64,000 nt of DNA, from positions 15,483,111-15,547,110 of the forward strand of contig CM037836.1 of NCBI GenBank assembly GCA_021234535.1, given 5' to 3'. The position numbers and the translations under genes were made by a program. A model generated the notes under the pieces. That model saw nothing but the letters and a program-made list of their open reading frames with translations, did not search any database and was not told where the DNA came from. This DNA is from Stichopus chloronotus (lineage: Eukaryota > Echinodermata > Holothuroidea > Aspidochirotida > Stichopodidae). Shown here piece after piece: positions 1 to 10,872 of this stretch (positions within the stretch are counted from its first letter, which is position 1; each line of letters starts with the position of its first letter).

Positions 1-600
1 TCTGTCCTCAATACTTTTTTCCTTAATTAGGGGCTTATTCACGCTCTTTTGAGACATTCGTCAGAGTCACAAATATAGAGACCTTGGATCTTGGACAAAT
101 CTCTTAATTGATCGCAGGTGTTTCAGAATGTATATCAAAAAAGGGGTGCATACCAACACCGGCTGTGAAGGTTATGGAAGTAGTGGTGTGAATAAATACA
201 GTCCGTATGGCAACCCACTATTGAGCATGCGTGGCGAGGCAATGCCTTGCCAGTCAACCACTTGGTTTTGTTTTTATGGTGAATAATTCTTACAACATAA
301 TTTGAGGGACTAAATCGAAGGCTATTGCATTCCATTTTGGACTTCCCTTTAAAGAGGTCACGACATGTACAATAAAATGCGGTAAAAAAACTGTTTTAAT
401 GCCGTTAAAATGCCGCAAAAAAACTTTTTTTAATATATGGACAAACTGATATCCAAAACTGGCTTTGGTGTACTTATGACGTCATCCAATATTATGCAAT
501 CAAGGTTTTAAGTTTCACAGTCGGAAGCTCCCCTTTGAAAAATATTTTTTCTGTATGACGTCATATGATGTCATCTTACCTTAATACCTTATACCTTCGG
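1..600. other. AT-rich intergenic or intronic DNA, nothing recognised
   Basis: No coding potential, RNA gene or clear repeat boundary was seen. The 66-codon minus-strand frame at 135-335 shows no recognisable motif. Confidence 0.5.
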
Positions 601-607
601 TGTGTTT

Positions 608-1345
608 ATGAAATTTTACCCAGTGTCAAGGGCCTGTGGCCCATTCTATGAAATTCTGCAAAAAGTTGTTCTCCTTCACATTCTCGTGTACAATGTTTGA
701 TGATTTGACATAATGGTACTCTGTTAGTGACAACTTAAGAGTGTTCGAAATACTGCGTCCAAAGCCCAAGATGGGCTTGAGGGACCCTCTTCAGCATTAG
801 ACCCATGCTTAAGGTGCCACTAACAGAGTATCATAATGACAAACCATCGATACATTGTCCACATGTATGACAATCTGTTTTGCAGAGTTTCGTAAAATGG
901 GTAAAAGGGGCCACACTGAACCATGGACCAAAACTTATTTAATGCAGATCACTAACAAAGAATCACTATGACAAATCGATAAGATGACCGTCTGCACAAC
1001 ACTGTCTCTGTTTAAAACTAATTGAAGAGATTACTATTTTGCAGTATTTCACAAGATAGACCCTAGTGCCAATCTTGAGATTTGGACCCAAACTTCCTGA
1101 ACACTGTACAGGTGCCACCTAAGTATCAATATGAGAAAGCATCAACATTGTAAAAGAGAACCTGTAGGAACAGAAGCATCCTACAGAATTTCATAAAATG
1201 GTGCCCACAGGGCCCATATGTGACCTTAGACCAAATATTCATGAACACAATGAAGGTACCACTAACAACTTCTCTTGATGACAAACCATGAAAATTGTAC
1301 TTGGCAATCTATGGTGGAGGAGAGGCATTTTGCAGAATTTCGTAG
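608..1345. repeat. 145-bp-family repeat, head-to-head copies
   Basis: The stretch holds diverged units of the family seen cleanly at 26.2-27.5 kb, with phrases such as 'gaatttcataaaatgggtca', 'caccactaacagagtatc' and 'atgacaaaccatc'. Units at about 608-745 run in reverse (cattctatgaaattctgc); those from about 811 run forward. The orientation switch lies near 770, with 'actctgttagtg' at 715 answered by 'cactaacagagt' at 820. It ends close to the hammerhead-like motif near 1366. Confidence 0.6.
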
Positions 1346-1365
1346 ACCTCAGAAAAAAAACACAA

Positions 1366-1410
1366 AAATGCAACATGTTTCGAAAGAACGACTTTCATCA
1401 TCAGGCAACA
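1366..1410 (-). ncRNA. Candidate hammerhead ribozyme (PLE tail type)
   Basis: On the minus strand there is CTGATGA, a stem II of GAAAG/CTTTC around TCGTT, then GAAAC. The core is followed by the self-complementary ACATGT, which would form stem III between two RNA copies. Stem I is short (TGC/GCA). Penelope-like elements are known to carry minimal type I hammerheads with tiny stem III that act as dimers. No RT coding sequence is attached here, so this looks like a solo tail. Activity is untested. Confidence 0.5.
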
Positions 1411-1585
1411 AAGGTAGAATGAAGACTTGATACCAACTACTGGTTGAAGGCAGTGACACATGTAAAATAAAGAGATTTAGCCCAATAGGGTGATCAATGG
1501 GCTCTCTACTTGTCTGTTAAGATTTGGTGTATTCCAAGAAATGCGAAAGCTTTCTCCAACCCTTAGCTGGAGTTTGGTAGGTGGT

Positions 1586-1589
<4 letters not shown>

Positions 1590-1646
<57 letters not shown>
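1590..1646. repeat. (TA)n microsatellite
   Basis: An uninterrupted TA dinucleotide run of about 55 bp, bordered on both sides by PLE-tail-like motifs (hammerhead-like at 1366-1410, hairpin at 1660-1697). Two other PLE fragments in this window (44.99 kb and 49.75/51.28 kb) also abut TA runs. Confidence 0.9.
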
Positions 1647-1647
<1 letters not shown>

Positions 1648-1654
1648 TTAAGGA

Positions 1655-1700
1655 TGTCATTTTGCTATATTTCGAAGTGGTCACTTCAGGCAAATGCAAG
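1655..1700 (-). other. Hammerhead-like hairpin beside the TA run
   Basis: On the minus strand GCATTTGC precedes CTGA, a perfect hairpin arm pair GAAGTG/CACTTC, GAAA and then GCAAAATG, which can pair with the first block. This is the outline of a hammerhead (stem I, CTGA...GAAA, stem I), but A9 of the core is replaced and stem II invades the core. It is probably a degraded PLE terminal ribozyme. Confidence 0.35.
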
Positions 1701-1965
1701 GATACACATGAGCACAAGCAGTAATATATAGATTGAAGAGTTTGACATGATATGCATGGATAGACATAGGAGGCTTTACAAACGCAGAATATCGTTACAC
1801 AATGGGACAAAGCCAAAGTAGCAGAAGTTTAAGGTGGACTTTGCAAACAATGTGAAAAGCTATAGTAATACTTGGAAGTCTATACAAACACAGAACAATG
1901 AAAAACAAAGGGAACAGAAATAGAATAACGTTTGAATGTTTCTATTCATGGCAGCCTTTAAATGT

Positions 1966-2070
1966 GTATATATATATATGTATGTATAAATATATATGTA
2001 TGTATGTGTGTATGTATGTATGGGTGTGTGTATGTAAGGGTGTGTATGTATGTGTGTGTAAGTTTGAAGC
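1966..2070. repeat. TA/TATG/TGTG microsatellite
   Basis: A mixed run of TATA, TATG and TGTG. All open frames through it (Tyr/Ile/Thr/His-rich) are simple-sequence artefacts. Confidence 0.85.
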
Positions 2071-2389
2071 AACTCCATCAAGGCATGTGCACATCGAAGC
2101 ATTTTGAATCATTATGGATCGATAGGGCATGCATAAAGGGCTTCTAACATGATGCCATAAGCTTTGTAGAAAGAAAAAAAGTTTTTTTCAAGCAGAAGAT
2201 TCCAATTGTAAAAACATCAAACTTTCAACTTTGATTGTATAGCATTGAAAGACATCCTTCTCAAGGACACCAAAGGCAGTTTTGGATATCAATTAGCCTA
2301 AATATCTAAAATAAAACAGTTTCCACTCAGTTTTAGTCTACATGTCATAGCCTCTTTAATGACGTTGGAAGAAACATGTCTCTGGTTGT

Positions 2390-2760
2390 AGGTTTGGTAG
2401 GAAGAAACCGTTGTTTCCAGAGGTCCAGAGGCCAAACCTCGGTGGGGGTCCAGAGGCGAAGCCCTCAGGAGCTCTGAGGTTTTAGGGCATCTCTGGGTGA
2501 AAATTTAAATCTCAGGATAGGTCAGTGTTTTTCAAAGTACATCATTAAAGCAAAGATTCGGACAATTTTCATTATTTCAGCTATTCCTCTAAGCTGACAA
2601 GATCAGAACGTAGGACGTACTTCAAATATGCAAACTTAGACCATAGGCAAAGACTGTTGGGAGTCCAGGGTGCAAAATCCTGGAAGCTTAGAGGTTTCTG
2701 CCTATCTCTGGATGAAAAGCGAGTCTCATGGACTTCCTAGAACAGAAAAGTAAATGTTAA
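2390..2760 (+). repeat. Dispersed repeat with 'ggcgaagccc' motif
   Basis: The phrases 'gtccagaggcgaagccctca', 'tctgggtgaaaatttaaat' and 'cctctaagctgacaagat' recur in the same order at 63.80-63.97 kb ('ggggcgaagcccc', 'actgggtgcaaaatgaa', 'cctctaagttaacaagat'). Non-coding and interspersed; the class is unknown. Confidence 0.6.
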
Positions 2761-3278
2761 ATTATGGATGTAACCAGGAAATAGACATATACATGTACGT
2801 ATTTGTCACAGTAACTTAAGCTGAGTGGGGGAGGGGGCTGCAATTGGGGAAAGTTCCGAATGGAAGGAAGTTGCCGCATCCCACTTTGATGCAGTCACTG
2901 ATTACTTATACACCAGCAGTGACTGTCAATATTCGTAATACCAACGGTATGTACATTAGAAAACGTACGTACCAACAAACGCTTGGAAGGTTATTTTTCA
3001 TTACATGTTTTCAGGAGCTGACACATGCAACATGGACCAGGGTATTTCTTGGTTATCCAGGGTATAACTTGGGTATTTCCATAGACGAGAGCAAAGCGTG
3101 GATCAAGTAATCACAGCAGTTGTAGTTTTTTACGCAAAACAAGTTATTTGACAGTAACACTTTAGCCTGCCTAGCAGGTGTGAACACAATGAAAATTGGG
3201 AGGAAGACAGTTGAGTGTATTCAAATAACGTAAAGAAGCGACGCACAATCTGATTGAAAATTTTGTAGAATTACAACT
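2761..3278. other. Unassigned DNA
   Basis: Contains an 88-codon plus-strand frame (2844-3110) with no recognisable motif, domain or splice context. I treat it as chance. Confidence 0.4.
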
Positions 3279-3425
3279 AGAAAGCCAAAAGGCTTAGTGA
3301 TTCCTTGCCTCATGATATATATTGTAACAAACATGAATCGCCCACATGACAAGCATGAGATCTCACACAGTTATCCTACTTGAGATACCATCTCAAAGGG
3401 CTAAACAGAGACACTGTTTATACAG
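3279..3425 (+). mobile_element. 5' end of a core-repeat (HINE/pearl-like) element
   Basis: Begins with a small hairpin 'aagccaaaaggctt' and 'gtgattccttgcctcatg', then 'aacaaacatgaatcgcccacatgacaagcatgagatc'-type sequence. The same start is seen at 9970-10035. The matching 3' end ('caaggaatcaaaaa') lies at 5398-5411, so one long, internally diverged element is possible. Confidence 0.45.
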
Positions 3426-4655
3426 TAAAGGTTAAGTCCATTGAGCACCTGGCTCAACAGACTGTATGATCTATTCTGGACATTGTGGTTTCTACTGGCA
3501 GTCAACTGTGATAAATTCTGTCAGATAACAGTGACCAATTTGAACAGAGGTGGGTCAGTTACGATTTGATTCATTAAATTAAGCAATCACAGTTCCTGCA
3601 CGCTCAAGGGTATTTGATCCAATTGATCAGCAATTTAATTCTTTTTACAAATCTAATAACCCGTGGTGTATTTAAATAATCAATTCCAATTTACAACTCA
3701 TGCATGCTCACATGTCCTTATGAGGTTAGTGGCATAAGGCATGCCAAATAATAATCTATGATACCACATTTAATGTTGTCTTCATGTTTTCTTTAAGTTT
3801 ATCAAAGAGACAATGTTGGTATGTCCTAAAGGAAGTTCTTGTGCATCAAAAAAACAGGAAACGATACTAGTTATATTTTTTGTGGTTTTCACAATATATT
3901 CTGAAACGTGAACATGCATTTCATTTTCATTAATATATGCCAGAAGCCCAAAAAGCAGCGCACCTCCCTGTTATCACCAGGCAACTCCCTATCCATGGTA
4001 TTACAGTATTTCTCGACTAAACAGTACGGCCAACTTCAAGTGCTGCAAGCCAAATGATAATATGTTACTGCCAAAACTATTTGGCCCTCTATTAAAAACT
4101 GTAGGCCAACCGATAAGAACTGTAGGCCAAGCGATCCTTAAAGGACGTGTGACATGCTTCCAAAAAAAGAGCTTCCTTCATGCAAACATTGCAAATTAAA
4201 ACCCTCAGTGAAAATCCGCTGGAATTTTGTTACATCTATTACCGTTTTTGAGATATGACTTTTCAAAGTTTGAAGAAAATGCAAAACAGAAGACGTGGAG
4301 TGTTGCACAGTGTCAGTTTTCCTTGTGTTAACCCTATATATTTTGCCTCTTAATTACTTAATTACTGAGTCTCACATTGGTGCGTGATATCGATATTTTT
4401 GAAGGAGAAAACACATGCTTCCAAAGTAAAACCCTCTGGGCATATCAAATTCTCAAATGACATTGAAATAAAGGTTACATAAACAAAGGATTAACATAAG
4501 ACATATCCTGGGAGTCCCTCTCCTGACATCACAAATCTGCATGTTTAGCCAATGTTTATTCATGACACAGCTGTGAGACACTAATTTGCCTGTAAATTTG
4601 TCAATTTTTGACGGATTTTGACGCAATTTGTGACTATTTTCAACATTTTGAATGC
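3426..4655. other. Mostly unassigned DNA with a dispersed repeat at ~4136-4260
   Basis: The segment from about 4136 (gtgtgacatgcttccaaaaa, ttgcaaattaaa) resembles 56.81-56.88 kb (gtgtgacatgcttctaaaaa, ttgcaaagtaac), so it is interspersed. No gene was recognised. The 71- and 82-codon frames around 4453-4900 are not supported by motifs. Confidence 0.4.
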
Positions 4656-4659
4656 CTAA

Positions 4660-5412
4660 TGCACCCAATACCTCAAAATGTCATTTTCATGTCACCAGAC
4701 CTTTAATTATGCCAATATTACCTACTTTCATTTTTAACAATTTGATGTCAAATAACCCCAAACTAACTTTCATCTCTACAAAAATGAGTAGGAACCATCA
4801 AATCAACAAGAGGATTCTACATTACAAGTATAAAATTCACTGGAAGGACTGTTCTTTAAATATTGCATATTCCATTATTTCACATTTTGACCTCCCATGA
4901 CCCCAAATGACCTTTAACCTCTGCCAAAACAAATAGGGATCATCTACCTGATATGGGCAATCCACATGCTAACTATGAGATCTCTCACATTTATCATTCT
5001 GGAGATATTGTGTTTACAAGCAATTTTCAAGGTATTTACCTTTTGACCTCTGGTGACCGCAAATGACCTTTGACCTCCACCACAAACAATAGGGATCATC
5101 TACTCAATAAGAGCAATGTACATCCCAAGTATGACATCACTCAGAGTTATGCTTCTGGAGATATCGTGTTTACAAGCAATTTTCAAGGTATTTACCTTGT
5201 GACCTCTGGTGACACCAAATGACCTTTGACCTCCACCAAAAACAGTAGGTATCATCTACTTAATATGGGCAATCTACATGCCAAGTATGAGATCACTCAG
5301 AGTTACACTTCTTGAGATATCGTGTTTACAAGCAAGCGTCACACACGCGCATGCACCCCCACACACACATGACATCACCATGCATAGATTCCTTCTGCCT
5401 TCGCCAAGGAAT
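4660..5412 (+). mobile_element. Core-repeat element: 156-bp tandem units, CA-rich spacer, 3' hairpin
   Basis: About four units with the phrase 'tgacctttgacctccacca' and 'gagatatcgtgtttacaagc'. The anchor phrase sits at 4913, 5069 and 5225, a 156-bp period. The array ends in a CA-rich tract and a 3' tail 'attccttctgccttcgccaaggaatcaaaaaa' type that can fold as a stem-loop. Tandem core plus microsatellite plus subterminal hairpin resembles Helentron-related non-autonomous elements (HINE/pearl/DINE). That class assignment is inference. Confidence 0.6.
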
Positions 5413-6200
5413 CAAAAAACCTGAGTACTTCATAGAAAGGGACTCACACATTAGTCTTTTAGTGTAGACCAAGCCCTTACATCTCAAAATGAAAGGCTTC
5501 AAATGCATACAAGTTTAACAAATTTATAGCTGATCTCGAGGTATTGTTTTCATTTAAGGGGTCGTAATATAGCCTCAGAAGCCACTGTGCTTAGAGTAGC
5601 TAAGTTTCTGGTGATTTCCGCCCTTCGACTCCACCAGCGGCTCTGTCTCTCTACCCTACAAGGAACTATAATGCGTTCCCCTTGATGGCATTAGGATTCG
5701 GCAACATCCCCCCAGTTAGCCTACAGTAGCCCCAAACAAATGTCTTCGTACGCCCCTGACAAGGACAACCACTACACTAAAATTGACTTCTCCTTATTAA
5801 CACATTTTTTTCATTAAAATTCTAGAGAATACCTCCATTAAAAATGAAGTTATTTTGTTATTTGTCATTTTGCCCTCCGGAATAAATACACCATTTGACA
5901 GTTGTTTACAAATTTCACTATCCATTATATTTACACTGAATGGTGGTAGTGAGTGGTATATTGACTCAACTCCTCGTCAGTGAATCTTCAGGTGAAAACA
6001 ATTATTTCCGAATTTCTTCCAATAGCAGTCCATTTTGACTTCGTTGAGAACATAGCCCGATGCCCTCCTCCAAACCATAATAAATATGTCAACACTGATA
6101 TGTGGTATTCGTGATTGTCCCTAACTGCCTCTCATGCTGTTCTATTTAGGGTTCCTAAACAGGAACCCTTGTTGTATTATTTGAAGGGCACCGTCGACGT
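5413..6200. other. Unassigned AT-rich DNA
   Basis: No exon, transposon coding remnant or tandem structure was recognised. Confidence 0.4.
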
Positions 6201-6202
6201 AA

Positions 6203-6556
6203 AAGCGGTCATCAAATAAATTTGCGTCGCTGCATCAAAACCGGACAAGACTGTTTCAATTTACGTCATTGTTTGATTTTAGGTCATTGAATGTAATTGT
6301 GCCATTGTTAAATGAAATTGCGCTAACACTAAGTGATTTCAGCTCATCACATGAATTTGTGTCAAGTACATTTACACCGTCATTTATTATTGTGTTATTG
6401 TCAAATGTATTCACGCCATCGTCATGTACAAATGCATCGTCATTACATCAAATTACAACGTCATCACATGCATTTGCGACATCATCATGTAATTTTGTCG
6501 TTAACTAGATTCCCATCGTCATGAAATAAATTGCAATCGTCACAAAATGATTGCGG
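6203..6556. repeat. 18/21-bp codon-quantised minisatellite
   Basis: About 16 degenerate units built on 'gtcatcacatgaatttgcgtc'. Nearly all are 21 or 18 bp, so length changes come in steps of three. The plus frame 6269-6508 is open and reads as 6/7-residue repeats; a minus frame is also open over about 60 codons (Asp/Asn-rich, 'DDGVNTF', 'NDGVNVL'). It may be a decayed repeat-protein exon or a minisatellite that only mimics coding. Confidence 0.6.
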
Positions 6557-6785
6557 AAAATTTCATGTAATCAAGTTTCTACAAGTATTCACGACGATTG
6601 TATTACTATTACGTTGAAATATAAAACATTCTTGGTAATTCAAGGTAACAGAAATTAAATCAAATGCACTGAAGTTCATCACTTTTCATTCTTTCAGAGG
6701 TGGATGTCTTTTCATATGATCATACAACTTTTAGTAAAGGTATGTGAATAATCAATGATGTTTCAAACAGAGGATTTCAAGTAAT
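6550..6785. repeat. 530-558 bp array, first (partial) unit
   Basis: Carries the family phrases 'aatcaagtttctacaagtat', 'gttcatcacttttcattctt' and 'cagaggatttcaagtaat'. It is cut by a 145-bp-family insertion, after which the array resumes at about 7325. Confidence 0.7.
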
Positions 6786-6789
6786 TAAG

Positions 6790-7325
6790 TAACACTAGAC
6801 CACCATGGTGCAGAAGCTCATACCTTCAACCAAGTGTCTGTAGGTTATGTGCAATCCTAGAACACCCCAAATCATGAATACCGTGAAGGTACCACTGACA
6901 GAGTGTTGTTATGACAAACAAGAGAATCTGTAGGAGGAGGAGCATTTTTGCAGAATTTCATAAAATGGGTCACAGGCCCACATGGGACTTTGCACCCAAA
7001 ATTCCTGAACACCCTGAAGGTACCACTATTAAGGTATCATTATGACAAACCATCAACATTGTACAAGAGAATCTGTAGGGAGAGAAGCATTTTGCAGAAT
7101 TTCATAAAAGGGGTCAAAGGGCCCATGTAGGACATTGCACCCAAAATTCCTGAAGACCCCAAATGGCCCATCACCCAAGGAACAGTGTGTGCAAATTTCA
7201 AACAAATCCAGTAAAGTATGTAGCAGCAGAAAGCATTTTGAACAATTGTGGACAGATAGATAGATAGAAGGAAGAGTGACGCCGCTTGATTGCATAAGTT
7301 CACACCAGCATGCTGGTATGAGCTT
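6790..7325 (+). repeat. 145-bp-family repeat element
   Basis: Starts with 'accatggtgcagaagctcatacctt', holds about three units ('aagagaatctgtaggag', 'gaatttcataaaatgggtca', 'cccaaaattcctgaacaccc'), and ends with a GATA-rich stretch and 'gctggtatgagctta'. The flanking array sequence resumes directly afterwards, so this is an insertion into the array. Confidence 0.7.
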
Positions 7326-8100
7326 AAATGATTGCAGAAAATTTCATGTTATCAAGTTTCTACAAGTATTCACGACAATGGTATTACTACTACATTGAAA
7401 TCTTAAACGTTCTTTCTGCAAATTATATACTATCAACCAATATTATGTCAACACTATGATCTTAGATTACTTTTCATAAATGGTTAACATTTACTCCTTG
7501 CATATCACAGGATACAACTTTTTCTAGAGGAAAGGTAGTGTGTCTGATAATGTCTATTATAATCATGAAGCATGTAAAACTATCAATTGATACTTACCCA
7601 CTGAATCGCAGAGGAAGGAAAAAATAGAACGACAGAAAATCATGAATCTTCGATTCAACTTTATTAATGCTATCACTAACAAATGTGATCACTTTTCTAC
7701 AAAAATGAGCATTTGTCAAGGTAATGGAAATTAAATCACATGCACCAAAGTTCATCACTTTTCACTCTTTCAGAAGAGGATGTTTGTTTATATAATCACA
7801 CAATTTTTTAACGAATGTTTGGGACTAATTAAGGATATTTGAAAACAGAGGATTTCAAGTAATAATGTAAAATTATGATTACGGAAAATTTTGATGTAAG
7901 CAAGTACATACGAGTTTTCACAACGCGATGGTATTACTATTGGATTGAAAACTTACAACTTTTGTTGCAAAATATCAAAGAATAACAAGAACAATTTTGA
8001 AATTATTGAAAGGGAAATACAGTGTTTACAATATATGCACATGGCATTCCAATTAAATAGCATTGAGCATTGTTAAACCATTCACTCTCACAAATAAACA
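7326..8100. repeat. 530-558 bp array units (diverged)
   Basis: Family phrases recur (aagtttctacaagtattcac; gatacttacccactgaatc near 7590; gacagaaaatcatgaatctt). On the minus strand the unit at about 7590-7605 reads CAG-TGG-GTAAGTATC. Confidence 0.7.
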
Positions 8101-8745
8101 TCTGCAAAAGCTTCATCTCCTCACGACGTTATGCATGTGATGAGTAACTGAAGGTGCATCTTTTGAATCTCTTCCTTATTTGGAATAATCTATCATTCTA
8201 TGTCCAAAGACATTGGTTTTAAAAATATGGTTGTTTTCTGTAAAACAAATGCCTTATTTCCCTTAATTTTAATGTAGCATGGCACAAAGAATTATTTATA
8301 CACTTAAAACAACATCTAACATTCTACACCTACTCACCTTGAATTCCATACATTTTCCCTGTGAATGGTTATAAGTGAAAATCATAGACATACAGCAAGC
8401 ATTGATACATTGACAAGAAATAAAAAACATGGCAGTTAAATATGTTTAAATTACCTGGTCACTTACAGCATGTGTCTATTTAGACCTGCATATCTGGAAT
8501 TTCATTTCATCTTTGCTATGTTTGGTGGTAAGGTAAAATTCTAGACATGATTCAATATACTGATAAAGACTAGAAAACACATATTTTCTTAAATTTTGAC
8601 GACCTATACCTTTACCATTTGCAAGTTGAACTTACGTTATGAGGCTGTCTTTAATAAGAATCTTACTCTCTATGTGTTTAATCTATGACTGAGTGATTGT
8701 TGCCTTTCTTCATCCATAACTGAAAATGTATGAGAATTTTCATAC
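8101..8745. other. Intron-like DNA downstream of the coiled-coil exon
   Basis: Not similar to the tandem array. Treated as intron on the minus strand because the exon at 8746-8853 ends with a GTATG donor. No second exon could be defended here. Confidence 0.35.
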
Positions 8746-8853
8746 CTCTCTTAATTCCTGCAACTGGCACAAAAGTTGTTGGTTTTCTTTCTCAAGTGCC
8801 ACATGTTTATCCTTTAGTAGTTTTAGCTCTTCTTCTTGTCCTCTTTTCTCTAC
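8746..8853 (-). CDS. Internal exon encoding 36 residues of coiled coil
   Basis: This is an exon of an unidentified protein. On the minus strand a pyrimidine-containing acceptor (CTCTTTTAG) precedes GTAGAGAAAAGAGG, and the exon ends GAGAG|GTATG. It is exactly 108 nt and open in one frame, giving 36 residues that begin VEKRGQEEELKLLKDK and end QLQELRE. The composition (Glu, Lys, Gln, Leu with heptad-spaced leucines, no Pro or Gly after the start) is typical of a coiled coil. If both junctions are phase 0 the exon is symmetrical and could be duplicated or skipped without a frameshift. Its upstream intron on the right is made of the 530-558 bp repeat, whose units carry a related acceptor (ATTTAG|GTAGAA) at the same place. 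Exon context and composition support coding; the parent gene is unknown because the other exons were not found. Confidence 0.6.
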
Positions 8854-9955
8854 CTAAAAGAGTATATATCCAGTTAATGGAAATTAAATCGATTGCAGCA
8901 AAGTTCATCACATTTCATTCTTCCAGAAGAGGATGTCTTTGCAAATTATCACACAATCATTAACAAGTGTGTGTGAATAATTAAGGATATTTCAAAATAG
9001 AAGATTTTTAGTAATAATATAATAATAAAAACAAGATTACTGTGAATTTGATGTGAGAAAGTTTCTACAAGTATTCAAAAGATGATGAAATCAAGAAAGA
9101 ATTGAAATCTTCAAAGTTCTTAGCAGAGACTGTATCTGACCAACATATATTTTACCAACAATATGATCCTTGTACATTTCATGTACATCATTCAACATAA
9201 TCTTTTCAAAAGAAAAGATATCAGGTGATATGGCATAATCACTAAGAATGTAAAAATGTAAATTGATACCAACACCCTGAATCAAACAAAAATAAAGCAA
9301 TAGAGTGACAGAAAATAAAGAATTTTTCATTAAATTTTGTTCATGTTATCATTAGAAAAGGAGTGATCATTTTCTTTTATCTATCTAGATGAGTACATAT
9401 CCAGCTAATAAAAATTACATCTATTCCACCACAGTTCATCACGTTTCATTTTTTAGAAGTGTACGTTTTTCGTATTATTTCACAAATGTATGTGAATAAT
9501 TAAGGACCGATGTTTCAAAACAGAGGATTTCAACTAATAATGTAGCGATGTGATTTCTGTAAATTTCACGTAGTGAAGTTTCTACAAGTATTCACAAGAT
9601 GATGATATTACTAAAGAATTGCAATCTTCAAGTTCTTGTTGGCGAATATATAAGATCAGTCTATATTATGTCAACATTGTTATCTTCATTTCCTTTCATG
9701 AAATGTTTCACAGTTCTTCCATGCACATCATAGAAAATAGATATCAGGTAATGTCTTTCATCATTTAAAAGAATGTAAAAAAGTAAATTGCTACTTACCA
9801 ACTGAATCACAGTGGAATGAAAAAATAGAATGACAGAAAATCATTAATCTTTTATTATTAACTCTGTAAATACTATTTCTGAAAAGAAGTGACCTTTATT
9901 CTACCTAAATTAGCATACATTACGAGCTGCAAAAGAAAAGGTACCTACATGCCGC
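8854..9955. repeat. 530-558 bp array units upstream of the exon
   Basis: Two diverged units. Phrases 'gttcatcacatttcattctt', 'agaagaggatgtctttgc' and 'tgtgaataattaaggat' are present. The donor-like motif near 9800 reads CAG-TTG-GTAAGTAGC on the minus strand; the one near 9270 is degraded. Confidence 0.7.
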
Positions 9956-9959
9956 CCAC

Positions 9960-10872
9960 GTAAACCAGAAAACCAAAAGGCATTGTGATTCCTTGCTACA
10001 TGGTTATATCATAACAAACATGAATTATCCACATGACAAGTATAAGATCAACTGCAGTTATTGTTCTTGCACCACAAGCCTTAAACCCCAAATGACCTTT
10101 ATTTTGGTGACCTAAAATGACCGTGACATTTGACATCCACCAAAAGCAATAGAGATCTCATACCCAGTATACCCAACCCACACATCAAGTATGACATCAG
10201 TCAACATTACCTTTCTGGAGTTAATGTGTTAGCAAGGTTTGACCTCAGGTGACCTCAAACGACCTTTGACCTCCACCACAATCAAAAGGAGTCTTCTACT
10301 TAGTAAATACAATCTACACATCAAGTAAGACATCAGTCAAGGTTAGACTCCTGGAGATACTGTGTTTACACATTTTTACAGTTTGACCTCTGGTGACCTA
10401 AAATGACCTTTGATCTCCATCATAACCGCTAGGGATCATCTACTTAATAAGACCAACCCACACATCACGTATGACATCAGTCACAGTTACCGTTCTGGAG
10501 ATATCATGTTTACAAGGTTTTTACAATTTGCCCTCTGGTAACCTTTGACCTCCACCAAGAACAATAGCGATCATCTACTCAATATGACCAACCTACACAC
10601 TAAGTATGACATCAGTCACAGTTACCTTTCTTGAGATATCATGTTTACAAGTTTTTCACATTTTGCCCTCTGGTGACCTCAAATGACCTTTGACCTTCAC
10701 CAAAACCAATAGGGATCTTCTACTTACTATGAACAACCCACACAGCAAGTACGAGATCAGTCATGGTTACCCTTCTTGATATATAGTGTTTACAAGAAGC
10801 GTCACACACACACACACACACAACATCAGGACTGCATACATTCCTTTTGCCTGAGGCAAGGAATCAAAAATG
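9960..10872 (+). mobile_element. Complete-looking core-repeat element (HINE/pearl-like)
   Basis: 5' end 'aaaaggcattgtgattccttgc', 3' end 'ttgcctgaggcaaggaatc': the ends contain inverted GATTCCTTGC/GCAAGGAATC, and the 3' end has a perfect TTGCC-TGA-GGCAA hairpin. Between them are about five units of 135-145 bp with 'tgacctttgacctccacc' (anchors near 10129, 10265, 10409, 10544, 10689), then a (CA)n run at 10806-10822. There is no open reading frame, so it is non-autonomous. Confidence 0.65.

Noticed and set aside
1517..2147. Several 60-100 codon open frames on both strands
   Set aside because: They are translations of TA/TATG simple repeats (Tyr-Ile, Thr-His runs).
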